A stretch of DNA of 64,000 bases. It comes from Romanomermis culicivorax. Its lineage: Eukaryota > Nematoda > Enoplea > Mermithida > Mermithidae. Below are positions 24,182 to 34,440 of the stretch, one piece after another. The notes beneath the pieces are model-generated. The model saw nothing but the letters and a program-made list of their open reading frames with translations, searched no databases and had not been told where the DNA came from. The stretch spans positions 930,001 to 994,000 of the forward strand of contig CAWUHX010000073.1 in assembly GCA_963922205.1 (NCBI GenBank), given 5' to 3'. The position numbers were made by a program, and so were the translations under genes. Position 1 is the first letter of the stretch. Every line of letters begins with the position of its first letter.

Positions 24182-24899
24182 AAGACTTTAGCATACATAT
24201 GTCACATTAAACGAAGGTGGAGCCATGTCACATTAAACGGAGTGGGTGATCAGTCACATTGACGGGCAAAACCTGTACTATATCCCATAGGAAACATGGC
24301 CATGACACTGTAGGTGACATGCTGTGACCCCGTGGGGTGGCTCCAGTAATGTTCTTCGTTTCTGGAACCCAACCCAGCTGGTACTACCACAGGTAAACCT
24401 ATGGTGTACCTCAGCCTTGTCCTAGGGTTATGCTGTAGAATAATGGACAATGCGGCCCGGTCGGGGGTGCCAATCCCTAGTCCTCATTCACCGGAATGGG
24501 GGACGGTGCCAGTCGGAGAATGGCGTACTGTAGGGGACCTGATTGTTAACTTAAATCCCCTTATTGGCCCTGACCTTAAGGGTCTGAGGGCTCTCTTAAC
24601 TGAGGGTACTTCCGGGGGAAAACTAGCTTAGCGGAGACTCCCACAAATATACCCTCAACAACAATAACCCCTGAGAAGACTTACGAAACCTCCTCTCAAA
24701 TTACTCCGCACTGAGCGACGGGTTCGGGGTCAAACTAGGGTCCTATGGACAGCGATGTACAGGAATGGGAATCCGGGCGATTCCGTGTGGGGTTCAGCGG
24801 CTGCTGATCGGCAGGCGGTGGTAACGGACGTTTCCTTGGCGATGGCGATGGGGTTCTACGATTAACAGCGACGGGGACGGGTTCCTACGGTCAGGTTAC
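24182..24899. other. GC-rich block, probably a fragment of a mobile element
   Basis: Composition changes abruptly from AT-rich to about half G+C. 'atgtcacattaaacg' appears twice (24199, 24225). The block contains a 76-codon plus-strand frame (24401-24631) with no recognisable domain. It directly abuts the proposed 3' LTR of B1, so it was present when B1 inserted or belongs to a neighbouring element. Confidence 0.35.
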
Positions 24900-25130
24900 T
24901 GTAGTGGTAACGTATATAAAGGCCCAAGGCGAAAATATGCTAATTTTATTCGACGTGCAGCAAAATGCAGTTGACAATATAAAATATAATAAAAAATTGG
25001 ACGACGGCAAACGCCGACGCAAGGCTAAAAGACGAAAACCAGTTAGGCCCAATAATGAGTGACAAACTAACGAAACATGCCCTTTTAAAGGGCTCCATAA
25101 GCTACAATATGCCTTGGGCGGAGCTAACAC
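24900..25130 (-). repeat. probable 3' LTR of retroelement copy B1
   Basis: On the minus strand the segment starts TGTTAGCTCCGCCC and ends CCACTACA, giving the usual TG...CA ends in about 231 bp. It contains 'TTTAAA' near its start and 'AATAAA' about two-thirds along, possible promoter and polyadenylation signals. It is directly preceded on that strand by a polypurine tract. The 5' LTR is absent because B1 is cut off at 32.53 kb, so the ends cannot be confirmed by comparison. Confidence 0.45.
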
Positions 25131-25142
25131 TCCCCCAAGCTA
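25131..25142 (-). promoter_or_regulatory. probable polypurine tract of B1
   Basis: The minus strand reads AGCTTGGGGGAG immediately before the LTR start TGTTAGC. A G-rich tract in this position primes plus-strand DNA synthesis in LTR elements. It supports the placement of the 3' LTR. Confidence 0.5.
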
Positions 25143-26180
25143 ACTTCTGCAGCCGAAATCATTGCAGAAGATGCCTATGATCACATAGACATTTTCCAGT
25201 TCACAACGTTAAGCATTGGGGCGAGTTTTCACTCTCCATGCTTAACATAGGAAAGTCACTAGTGAGAATTTCAAACTAGTCGTTTCATGTTGGGAAACGT
25301 CGCTAGTTTTTACTGATAAGAGGTGCACATTGTGCTCCAATTACATCGATGAGCTCGGAGAGCTTATCTCTAACAGAAATTCTTGACTAGTGGGCACATA
25401 CCGTAGTCTAGGTGTATGACAAAATAATAATTCGAAACAGAAAGAAAAATGTGCGCAAAAGCAACAGAAATAAAACATAAAAAGTACATACATAAATTGC
25501 ATGTAAAAAGCAGAAAAACGAAACGCAAAATTAATGCAAATTACTGTAACACAAAACGTAACAAAAAACATAATGAAAAATTGTGATGTGAATCATGTGA
25601 CGTTCGACAAAATCCGTCGGCACGTGACACCGCGGTCCTTCCAAAAAGGGCATCCTCGTCCTTGTGTGCATGTCTGTGGGTGTCAAATGTTCAGATGATG
25701 GTGACCGTGGGGGGGTCAATGGTCCAGTGGTTTTTCGGTGCGTTCTGGCTTGCATAATTATGTCAATGGTGTGTGGAGTTGCTGACGTCAATTGGAGATG
25801 CATGGAGTTGCTGATGTCATTTGATCCCTTTGGTGAAGTTGCCAATTGTTGGTTGATTTGTGAAATCTGAAACGAGACTAAAAGAAAAAATTTTAGATGC
25901 GAGATGTAGGCTATCGCACAGATGCTCCTGTGATATGAGGCAATACCCTAGTTTAGATGCCTTGATCGCTGCTTGTTCTCTTCTTTACACTGCTATTCCA
26001 GCATGGAATAGGAGTGGGTATCCTGTGAGGGGCACGGCGGTCCTTTGAAAAAGGACGACCCCGTCCGTAAGTAAAGAAGAGAAATGATATTTGATTACGG
26101 GTCAAAGACCTCTGCATCAAGATGTGGGTCAATGAGATCTTGTGTAAAAGCTCTGTTTGTTGATGGGATCAACAAAGGTG
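25143..26180 (-). other. non-coding 3' region of B1 with hairpin-forming repeats
   Basis: About 1 kb without ORFs separates the integrase stop from the LTR. It holds a palindrome-like segment at 25589-25632 ('cacgtgac' arms) that recurs in inverted orientation inside B2 env at about 57932-57975. Two related hairpins, around 'gcggtccttccaaaaagg' near 25632 and 'ggcggtcctttgaaaaagg' near 26036, also lie here. Such structured 3' sequence could act in RNA processing or export, but that is inference. Confidence 0.5.
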
Positions 26181-27524
26181 TCATCTCGTTGACCTGTGAA
26201 GTGGAAGGTATCTCCTCTTCTTCTGTAGGCTGAGCAGGTGACACGTAGCGTCTAAGCTGATTTTTTTGGGATATGCCACACTCGTTACAAAGTAGGGCCC
26301 ATCATAAATGGGCAGCAATTTAGGTGTTAGGCCACATTTGCCCGTGGTGCGCAGTTTGAGCACCTGATCCCCAACCTTGTATGAGACATCTCGTGCCATG
26401 CCGTCGTAAGACCTAGCATAAGCGTCCTGTGATCTCTCAATTCTGCTCTGGATCAAGGTCAAGGCATTTGTAAAATGCCATTTGACCTCCATATCATAAG
26501 TAGAAACATCTATGATATGAGACGGAGGGTTGAATGAGAGCGCTGCATCAACAGGTAGCATGGGTGTACGACCATACATGAGCTCAAAGGGTGAATACCC
26601 TGTGGACTCATTCATGCTAATGTTGACAGCGAACACTGAATACGGCAGGTGTTCATCCCAATCACTATGACCTTGGTGGACATATATACGTAACCGTGTA
26701 GCTAGTGTTTGATTAGCTCTTTCCACTTCTCTGTTTGTCATGGGATGATAAGCGGTGGAGTGGGTTTTCTTAGTTGAACAAATGGCAGTGATTTCAGTCA
26801 TCAGTTTGGATGTGAAATCAGTACCACGATCAGACTGAAGAATCTGCGGTGCCCCATGTCTGCTGACAATTTGTGTAACAAAAAGTCGAGCTATGATTTG
26901 CGCAGTAATGTCCGGAGTAGCGAAAGCTTCGACCCATTTAGTAAAGTAGTCTATAAAGACTACAATAAAACGGTTTCCACTTTCACTAGTGGTCATTGGT
27001 CCCATACAGTCAACACTGACTTGATAAAATGGTCCCATAATGGAAATCGGTTTCAGAGTTGCACGGGTCTTTTGTCTCGGGGGTTTATTCCGTTGGCAAA
27101 GATCACACCGCTGACAAAAGGACTTGACGTCCGCACTGAGGGAAGGCCAGTGGTACCTATGGGCTATAAGCCTCGCGGTACATTTTGCACCAAAATGTCC
27201 AGCAAGAATGTCATTATGGTGAGCCTCAATAATGGTAGTAACCATAGATGGAGCGACAACAATCTTGTTGGACTCGCCTGTCCACTTCTGAAGGATGTTA
27301 TCCAACAGGTGGTAGCCATTAACATCATTCTGGTCACCGTAGGGTTTTAGTGACTTAAGAATGGAGGCTAAATCCCGATCCTCAAATTGAGTTAGGAGAA
27401 AGTCATGGTGCTGCGCATCCTGTGATATCTCTGCATAAGACTCAGACCTGGCCAGGTACTGAGCACCATTGGTGGTCCTTTGGGATGAGCTCGCCAGGTG
27501 CTGCACACCATTGGAGATCATCAT
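26181..27524 (-). pseudogene. Gypsy-type integrase of B1
   Basis: The 447-codon frame has the complete integrase layout. The HHCC zinc domain is seen in 'AHHNDILAGHFG' and 'CQRCDLCQRNK'. The catalytic core has D in 'VSVDCMGPM', D in 'LQSDRGTDF' and E in 'REVERANQTL'. A basic C-terminal domain containing 'GPYFVTSV' follows. It would insert the cDNA into the host chromosome. The frame is the same as that of the upstream RNase H and RT, and the integrase part itself is open. As part of a polyprotein broken by upstream stops and lacking gag, it is non-functional in place. Confidence 0.92.
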
Positions 27525-27559
27525 TACTTCTCCCTCGGGTCTGTATAGGGGAGTATCCT

Positions 27560-27949
27560 TGATACTCTCCCCCGCAAGGGAATTAGGATCAGGAAGGCGT
27601 GATAATGCGTCTGCATTACCATTAGACCGACCTTTCTGCGGCCGAATTGTCAGTTTGAATTCAGCTAACGCGAGGCCTTACCAAGCTATCCGGGACGAAG
27701 GGTTCGGTTTCTCTAACACAGCCTTAACAGCAGTGTGGTCAGATTGAACGACCACCTGGTGTTGAAAGAGGTAAGGTCGAAAGTGCTTAATGAAATGGAC
27801 AACAGCGAGAGTCTCTAACTCTGTAATAGTCTAGTTCTTCTCAGCTGCTGTTAACCCTCTACTGGCATACGCAACAGGATAGTCGTATCCATTTTCATCT
27901 AACTGGCTCAGAACTGCTCCTATCCCCGAAACACTTGCATCAGTTTGAA
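27560..27949 (-). pseudogene. RNase H domain of B1
   Basis: The domain follows RT in frame. 'LILQTDASVSGIGAVLSQ' holds the first catalytic Asp (27939-27941). After a TAG at 27831 come 'TITELETLAVVHF' with the Glu, 'VVQSDHTAVKAVL' with the next Asp, and 'SNGNADALSR'. It would degrade the RNA strand after reverse transcription. A second stop lies near 27681. Both look like point mutations, because the flanking frame is intact. Confidence 0.88.
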
Positions 27950-28805
27950 GTATCAAGGATTCAGTAAAGTCCGGATGGTGCAGGACAGGAGGGTTCAACA
28001 AGAGCCTGCAGAGTTTGTCGAACACCGCTTGCTGAGGTTTTGACCACAGAAAGGTAACTTCCTTCCGTAAGAGCTTGGTCAGCGGCTCGCTGAGCCGAGG
28101 GCAACCAGGGATGAAACGCCTATAATAAGACACCAGACCAAGAAAAGACTTGATATCTTTGGCGTTTCGTGGAATGGGTAGATTTTGGACCACAGCCAAT
28201 TTGACCTTATCCGGCTCGAGACCTCTCTGTGGGATATGGTACCCAAGATATTCTACCTCAGAGTGCGAAGACTTGCACTTGCTCAGTCTGAGCTTCATTA
28301 TACCCTGACAGAGACATGTAAACACATCCGTCAGGCGCTCAAGCATCTGGGTGTGAGAGTTCCCGAACACCAGGATGTCATCCAGATAGGTCAGTGCAGT
28401 GCGTCACTGCAATCCTGTAGGAAGCAGATCCATGAGACGTTGGAACATCCAAGGTGCATTGCAAAGCCCAAAAGGCAGATAGTTGAACTCGTAAAGTACA
28501 ATAGGCGTATTAAAGGCCGTTTTCTCTTTGTCTGCCTGGGCAATAGGTATAGACCAGTAGGCATTAGCCTGATCCAGGGTAGTAAAGTATTTCATACCCT
28601 TGAGTGTGTCGAGGATATCATTAATCTGTGGGAGAGGATAAACATCCTTTTTCGTGACCTTGTTAAGACCACGAAAGTCAACACACATCCGGTGTGACCC
28701 ATTTTTCTTGCGAACCAGGAGGGTGTTAGCAGCCCAGGGTGAGGTACTAGGCCGAATAATGCCTTTTTCCTGGAGCGCTTCAACTTCTTGTATGATGAGA
28801 TCCTT
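27950..28805 (-). pseudogene. reverse transcriptase of B1 (Gypsy type)
   Basis: The frame reads 'EKGIIRPSTSPWAANTLLV', 'MCVDFRGLNKVTKKDVYPLP', 'YFTTLDQANAYWSIPI' with a catalytic Asp, 'FNYLPFGLCNAP', and 'ALTYLDDILVF' with the YLDD motif at 28377-28388. The thumb 'IKSFLGLVSYYRRFIPG' follows. Stops at 28806-28808 (TAA) and 28404-28406 (TGA) interrupt an otherwise continuous frame shared with protease 2 and integrase. It would copy the genomic RNA into cDNA. Confidence 0.93.
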
Positions 28806-29807
28806 TTATTTGAGCACGGTGCGGTAAGGGAAACGGCGGACTGGGCGAGCCTCACCCGTGCTGATCTCGTGGTGCATGAGGTCAGTGGAATCTGTGTCCT
28901 TTTCATCAATAGCGTATAGGTCAGTAAATGCAACCAGCAGATCAAGCAACGCTGCTTTATCCTGTGAGGAGATATCTGAAGATATCACAGCATTGGCTTC
29001 AACCCACTTACGGTCAAGAATGGTATCAGACTTGACAGCTGATCCCTGTAAGGAATCAGTATGCATCTGCACATGACCGATGGTCATGTGTGGGTAGAGA
29101 ACCACTGAGTGTGTACTCGGGTTAACTACCTGTAGGGGTATGCGCCCATTAGTTACTGTACTCACAGTACCGGCAAAGTACACACTACGCTGCTGTTCCA
29201 AAAGAGGCTTAGGAAAGAAAGCTACCTCGGGTACAGTAGCATATAATGCAGGTACAGGTGCAGTAAATTTTGTCAATGAGCGAGGCTCAAGGACAATCAA
29301 CTCCTGCAAGGGTAGTGCCCCACGAGCGGAAGGAGGATTGTGAATGAGGCCCTCACACGGAACCCGAAGTTCCTTGAACTGGAGAAAGGATTTCTCCCAG
29401 TTCAAGCTGACACAATTGAACCGTCTGAGGAAGTTCGTCCCCAGGACTAGTTCAGCTGAGCAGTTCTCTTGAACTTGGACTTGAATCTGTTCAGAGACAT
29501 CAGCCACTGTCACTGTGACATAGGCAGCGCCTAGCAGTAGGATCGGAGACCCATTGGCTGCTATGGGGCGAGCCCTAGTCTCTGTGAGCACCAAGTCCGG
29601 TAACTGAACCACCAACTTGTGATCCAGGAGCGAGAAAACTGCTCCTGTATCAATTAGAGCTTTTGCGTCTACCCAATTGTTCAGTAGAACTTTGATATGA
29701 GGGGTCCTCATTTCAGTGGGGTAGAAAGCTGACACTACATGACCTGGGTCAGGCACAGAGTCATCAAAGCCCGACTCTGGCGCATTGGTTCGCCTCGGTA
29801 TTGGCAA
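28806..29807 (-). pseudogene. protease 2 (retropepsin) and RT-connecting region of B1
   Basis: The retropepsin part has 'VDAKALIDTGAVFSLLDHK' with catalytic codons at 29640-29651, 'PIAANGSPILLLGAAYV' as flap region, and 'AELVLGTNFLRRF' as the C-terminal conserved segment. A linker of about 200 residues leads to 'PVRRFPYRTVLK', where a TAA stops the frame just before RT. All these residues share one frame with RT and integrase. This protease resembles those of B2 and B3 and is probably the main polyprotein-processing enzyme. Protease 1 lies about 600 bp upstream. Confidence 0.9.
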
Positions 29808-30254
29808 ACCTGTGTGTCAGAGTAATCCTACCAGGGCATAACCAACCGAGGCTTCTGGATTGGTCCGAGGAGTAGGATGAACCTGAACAGTGAGTACATG
29901 ATCCGATCTCTCTCCTGAGCTCTGAGTAGCTCCCAGTGACTTGACCTCAACATCAGAGAGTGGTGGCACTTCTAGTACAGGGGATGCAGGCGCATCAGAA
30001 TCACTACGCTCGCGAAAACTGCCTTTCTCTACTCTAACCGGAGAATTTATAGGCGGTGGTCGAGGACAATTTGATCCTGACCTGGCAATAAAATGACCAC
30101 TAGCCCGTCTAGAAGAGGTTCTACTTCCTCTGGTTGACCCACAGGATGAGGCAACTGAGGAAGCTCACGAGGGAGGGCAAGAAATGGAAGAAGTCCTTGA
30201 TCTTGATCGAGACCCGGACCTGTGGGAGGCCCGTGATAGTGAACGTGTGTTCTC
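29808..30254 (-). other. Ser/Arg-rich linker between proteases 1 and 2 of B1
   Basis: Translation in the common env-pol frame gives a Ser/Arg/Pro-rich segment ('RSGSRSRSRTSSIS') broken by three or four stops. No folded domain was seen. It probably encoded a flexible spacer in the polyprotein. Confidence 0.5.
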
Positions 30255-31094
30255 CTACCAGGGATCGATCTGATCAATCTCAGCTGCTGTCAAAAGAAGT
30301 GGCAGTTCTACCGCATTCAATCCGCAGACTTGTTGTTGGTAATCAAACATGATATTCTGGAATTGTTCTAGAAAATCCAATCGGAGAATCAGATCGACTG
30401 GTGCCCAGAAAGGAGACGTGGTCTTACACACATGGAGATGTATATCCACTCTAGTGTGTGGCTTACAAGTGCCGGGCAACATGATCTCATACCATCCCGA
30501 TAGGAGAGTATGGACCGCTTTCCCATTGATGCTCATCAATGGGTTAAAGTCATGATGTTGCTGGAAAGCCATCGTCGCCTTCAGACTTTCTTTAATCAAG
30601 GCTATGTGAAGGCGTTGACTAATGATGGTGTGTGGACAACCAGTATCGAGGAAAGCAGGAGTATTCTTGTGGTCAACCAGTACGACAAAGCACGGAGTGA
30701 TCCTGTCTAACTGAGTTGGCACATCGTTCTGCACATAGTGAAAACCTACCCAACGCTGAACTTTCGGGAGGAGGTTCAGCGGGGAGTATTGGCTAACAAA
30801 CTGAACCTGTCTTCTCTGCAGGCAATAACTGAGGTAATAGGATATCCCAACGTAGATGAGAAATCCTGTACTGGCCAGCACTGCCAGCGTAACTAGTGTG
30901 TTAAAGATCAACTGCACTGGTCTACTCAAAAGAGACTGTAAGCCCTGTATGAGATTGTGCTGCTGACCAGTAATCACGTGGTTTTCAGCCAGACCAACAC
31001 CTTCCAGTGAGGCTTTGATGTCTGTCCCTACCCCTGCAACCACTTGATGGATAGTATCTGGTTGGAGGGATAGACCAGCAGTATAATTTACCAA
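30255..31094 (-). pseudogene. Env membrane-anchor segment continuing into an extra retropepsin (protease 1) of B1
   Basis: The 279-residue open frame begins within Env ('NYTAGLSLQPDTIHQVVAG'). At about residues 60-85 it has a strongly hydrophobic segment ('LIFNTLVTLAVLASTGFLIY') consistent with a transmembrane helix. It then continues, without a stop, into 'TPAFLDTGCPHTIIS' (catalytic DTG codons at 30639-30647) and 'PVDLILRLDFLEQF'. That is the start and end of a retropepsin-like fold, with the final 'ILGLDFL' Gly replaced by Arg. A membrane anchor fused to an aspartic protease is unusual for an LTR element. B2 has the anchor but only one protease. Frame position is the same as for RT and integrase. 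Confidence 0.75.
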
Positions 31095-32531
31095 CCGGTT
31101 TAAGACTGCTTCAATATTTGCTCAGTCTTGTAAACATACTGTTTAAAGAAAGCAAAACTTGAAGGGGTCATCGCCAACTGATCCTGAAAGAGCGCAGGAG
31201 CGTCAAAGTGAGTGATGCTGAAGCGCTGTTTCCAGAACAGTTCAAGCCGGATGTGGCTCACATGGACCATGCCAGACTCAGTAAACCAGCCAGAGCGATT
31301 TCCCAAAATCCCTGTAAAGTGGTGGTCACACGGCACCTTTGGACTGAATTTAGTGAGATCTTGGCCACCGGGGATGGCAAAATAAATGGTACCCCAACCT
31401 GTACGGGTAGATACTTGTAACAGTTGTCCCCCACTCGGTACAAATGGTAGACATAAGTGGCGTTGACCTTTTGACACCGTCATATTGTCAGTGCTTCACC
31501 CGTAAATTCCGCCATCAGATCATTCCTTTGCAAGAATGCTTGGGCTCCTAGTGTAGGGTCAAAACGAAGCAACTGCCAAGTCAGCGTTGAGCGTGAGAAC
31601 ACAATTCAAGCCACATGAACTGAAAATTGTTAATTTCCCATTCTTTGATCTGCTGAGCCAGATAGTTCAGTTTGGCATTGACGGGATCAGGACGGGGGTC
31701 CTTTGCCAATCCAAACAACCTTTGGGTCAAATTGAATCTTCCGTGGATGCGTAGAAGAAGACCCTGATCCGTTCGCACTGTGTTCAACCCGAGGTCAGGA
31801 CACAACCGAAACACGCGAGAGTTTCCCAGGATCGTCAGGGCAACCTGTAAATCATCGATGATATGGTTCCCTGAGACAGACGCAGTGTAATTACCCTGAG
31901 GTCGATTATGACACTGTGCTGTAAAGTTTGTGGCAGGCCAAACAATTACCCCGTCAAGAGTAATGCATTGACCTGCAGTGGGACTGCATCCACCTATATC
32001 TCCTAAGGTACTTAGAGCTGTAGTGCCATCCCATGAAGCGACCTGTCCCTCCTCGATGAAAAGGTTAGTCACTGTCTTGCAGACGTCATTGCAGCACCAT
32101 GAGTACATCACCTCCAGTGTTTGGTTAGTGCTATAAAAGCCAGGACGTATTTCCACGAGCTTTTGTAAACCAAACACCTTTGTGGGATGTGCTAGCATAC
32201 AAGCCGCAGGCGCTGGATGCTGAGTGGTTATGACGTCGGCAGTAATGCACCTAGATCGGAAAAAACCAGTATTTGTGCATACCTTACGATTTCGTATCGT
32301 ACACTTCCATGCTTTAGTAGTGATTGGATCAGAAATAGGTACATATTCTGTAACATTCATGCGTTGTGGACTCCACGAAGATTTTGGTGGTTTGCATTCA
32401 ACTTTTTGAGGTAGCTCAAGTGGATGACCACTTCTTGAAAGACCACAAAATTGGTATTGAGTAGCATGTGTTGCAGAGCTCATTCCTAAGAACAGTAGTG
32501 TTACAAAGGCCCAATTTATTACAAAAGACAT
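31095..32531 (-). pseudogene. Env-like glycoprotein ectodomain of B1
   Basis: The first open frame (32531-31581, 316 codons) starts with a typical signal peptide ('WAFVTLLFLGMSSATHA') and is Cys-rich, with several N-glycosylation sequons (NVT, NQT, NFT, NYT, NLT). Conserved blocks shared with B2 and B3 include 'KVCTNTGFF', 'WCCNDVC' and 'GQVASWDG' followed by 'DGVIVW'. The remainder continues in other frames, including 31483-31100 ('HVSHIRLELFWKQRF'), so frameshifts are present. It is probably a type I membrane glycoprotein like retroviral Env. It lies upstream of the proteases and RT. The start codon falls exactly at the junction with the GyA fragment, so the true N-terminus is uncertain. 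Confidence 0.8.
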
Positions 32532-33196
32532 ATTGGTGCAGTTGATGCACCGGCCGAGTCATTTGTGATGGAAAGGTACTATTCAATCTACTTGCAGGAA
32601 GAGGGTAGTACTGCATTCAGGGAAGCGTGTGCCAACCGAATGCAGGAACACCAGCAAACTGCAGTGGATATGGCAGCAAAGAGAAGGTTGTCTGATATGG
32701 TTCAGAAGTTTTCTGGTAAGTTCCAGAAAGCTGAGGATGAGGAGGGACAACCCTTCAAGATTCCTATTTGAACAGAAAGGCAACCTAGGGATACATCCAG
32801 GACTAGGAGCCAGCACTCGCGACAATGGTCTTACTCGCAGGGTCAGCAACAGCCTGGAGTATTCAAATTACCATATGCAAATCAACAGAGTCAAGGAAGG
32901 TCCGGTACCTCAGCTTCTGGAGTATCTTCTGTAAGTTCCACTCAGGGCTCGTACTAGAGGGGAACTGGAGGGGATATGGCCGATGCTGAGGTCAGGGACA
33001 GGAGCAAGAAAGACCCTTCAGAATGGTTAATCGGCAACTGTATAGAGGTCAGGCGATGATCAGGGCCCCTTGTGTGACCTAACCTGGAGGAATTTTTGGG
33101 AGATTCCTCAGGGGTCATATAGCTCGGGGTGGTCCCTATCCTTGCTGTGGTAGCTTCCCATACGGCAGATATGGTGGCGGCAGGCAACAATAATTT
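32529..33196 (+). pseudogene. C-terminal fragment of the GyA ORF4 protein
   Basis: The translation gives '[18 protein letters not shown]' and '[18 protein letters not shown]', almost identical to the GyA ORF4 C-terminus. A stop at 32769 and frameshifts break the Gln/Gly/Arg-rich tail. It contributes no exonuclease domain. Confidence 0.88.
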
Positions 33197-33929
33197 TATA
33201 TAGCCGCATCGTTTTTGGACCAAAATTAATTATTTCGTTCAAATTTTATTTAAAAAAATATAAAATACAAAAACACAAATGAAATACAAAATTAAAAAAA
33301 AATACAGTATCTCGTTTTATTGTTGCTTTAAATATCAAATTTCTCTCATTTCCGGTGCCCAAAAGTTTCCCACCAAAATTCGTCTTTCCGTCCATCTTAT
33401 TTGGCGGTGTTCATAGCCCTTGTATTTTTTCTCGTTAATTTCAGGGCCTGAAAAAGATGAAGACGTGAAAAATTTTATTCCCATCTATAAAATTATTTCG
33501 TAAAATTGAAATATTTTATAGAAAATGTTTTTAACTGAGTAGATTTGTATTGGACGGAGCAACGTGGCGAGTGGCGGACCATAGAGGAAGCGCACCTGTG
33601 TTAGCTCAACCCCGACGTTGTAAAAACCAGTACATAGGAGAAGAGGAACGGCGGCACCCGGGGTCTAGGCACAGATCAACGTCAAAGTCCAGGCTGAACT
33701 ACGTTTGTGACCATTTCCCGTAGCCTGAAAAGGAGTGCTCTGCCGAATGGATTGGTCAAAATGGCCATCACCTGATGGACCTGGTAGGGGCAGGATCACA
33801 TCTTGGAGGGGGCAGCCCCAAAAATTTGTTTTTCAAGGGGAAAACTGTTATGCAGTCGGGGCCTCAGTATGAGACTCATGCTGCAGAAAGGTTTTCACCT
33901 CCCATTGGTTGATTTTGAGGGCCGAGGGA

Positions 33930-34440
33930 TGTTGGGGTTGCCTCAGGTGTACGTGTTCAGCTACCGGCGTCGATGCGCAGGCGGTTGGATGCAGCGAAAA
34001 GTGGCGAAAAAGAAGAGAAAATTTGCATAGAAACATGCGGCCACTATTTCACGTTTTTTGTGTTTATTTGTCAGTATGAAAAATATTATGTTTTTGTGAA
34101 GCCTCGCCACCATCGCCTTTAGTTATAATATTTTTTTTTATTTTTATTTTTTTGCCTCGCCCGTTGTCACCGAATACAGATTGAGCCGGTAATTGTTTTG
34201 GTTGTGAGCGTAGTGCAGGCTCTTTTAAGATTAGGTGTGGAGACTTGGGTAGGATCTCCTGAGGTACGTGCCAAGGTGTTCTGCTTGAGGTTTGGTGAAA
34301 GTTCTGGCGAGTATCTGGTGAAACGTCTGAGAGAGTTCTTAGTTCATTGTTTTTGTTAGCCTGTGGTCAGAACTGTTGCAACTTCCTTTGTCTAAACCCA
34401 AAGGCCAGTTACATCATTCTTCATCCACAGTAGCCTAACA
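33930..34440 (+). repeat. LTR of the truncated GyA relative
   Basis: It starts TGTTGGGGTTGCC and ends CAGTAGCCTAACA, matching the GyA LTR ends TGTTGAGG and GCCTAACA. It is about 511 bp against 476 bp in GyA; a 33-35 bp insertion lies near its 3' end (34381-34425). 'gaggtacgtgcc' is conserved. Confidence 0.85.

Larger units (their letters stand above)
32529..34440 (+). mobile_element. 5'-truncated relative of GyA (3' end plus LTR)
   Basis: From 'catattggtgca' at 32529 the sequence aligns with GyA from about 50261 onward: the end of ORF4, the 3' untranslated region, the polypurine tract and the LTR. Similarity is high but with many substitutions and small indels, so it is an older relative. 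The left break falls inside ORF4 and abuts B1 env in opposite orientation. There is no 5' LTR, gag or pol. Confidence 0.9.

Noticed and set aside
24401-24631. 76-codon ORF in the GC-rich block
   Set aside because: No domain, and the flanking sequence in the same frame is not coding-like; GC-rich DNA keeps frames open by chance.
26856-27350. 164-codon plus-strand ORF
   Set aside because: Shadow of the B1 integrase on the opposite strand.
28185-28697. 170-codon plus-strand ORF
   Set aside because: Antisense of the B1 reverse transcriptase.
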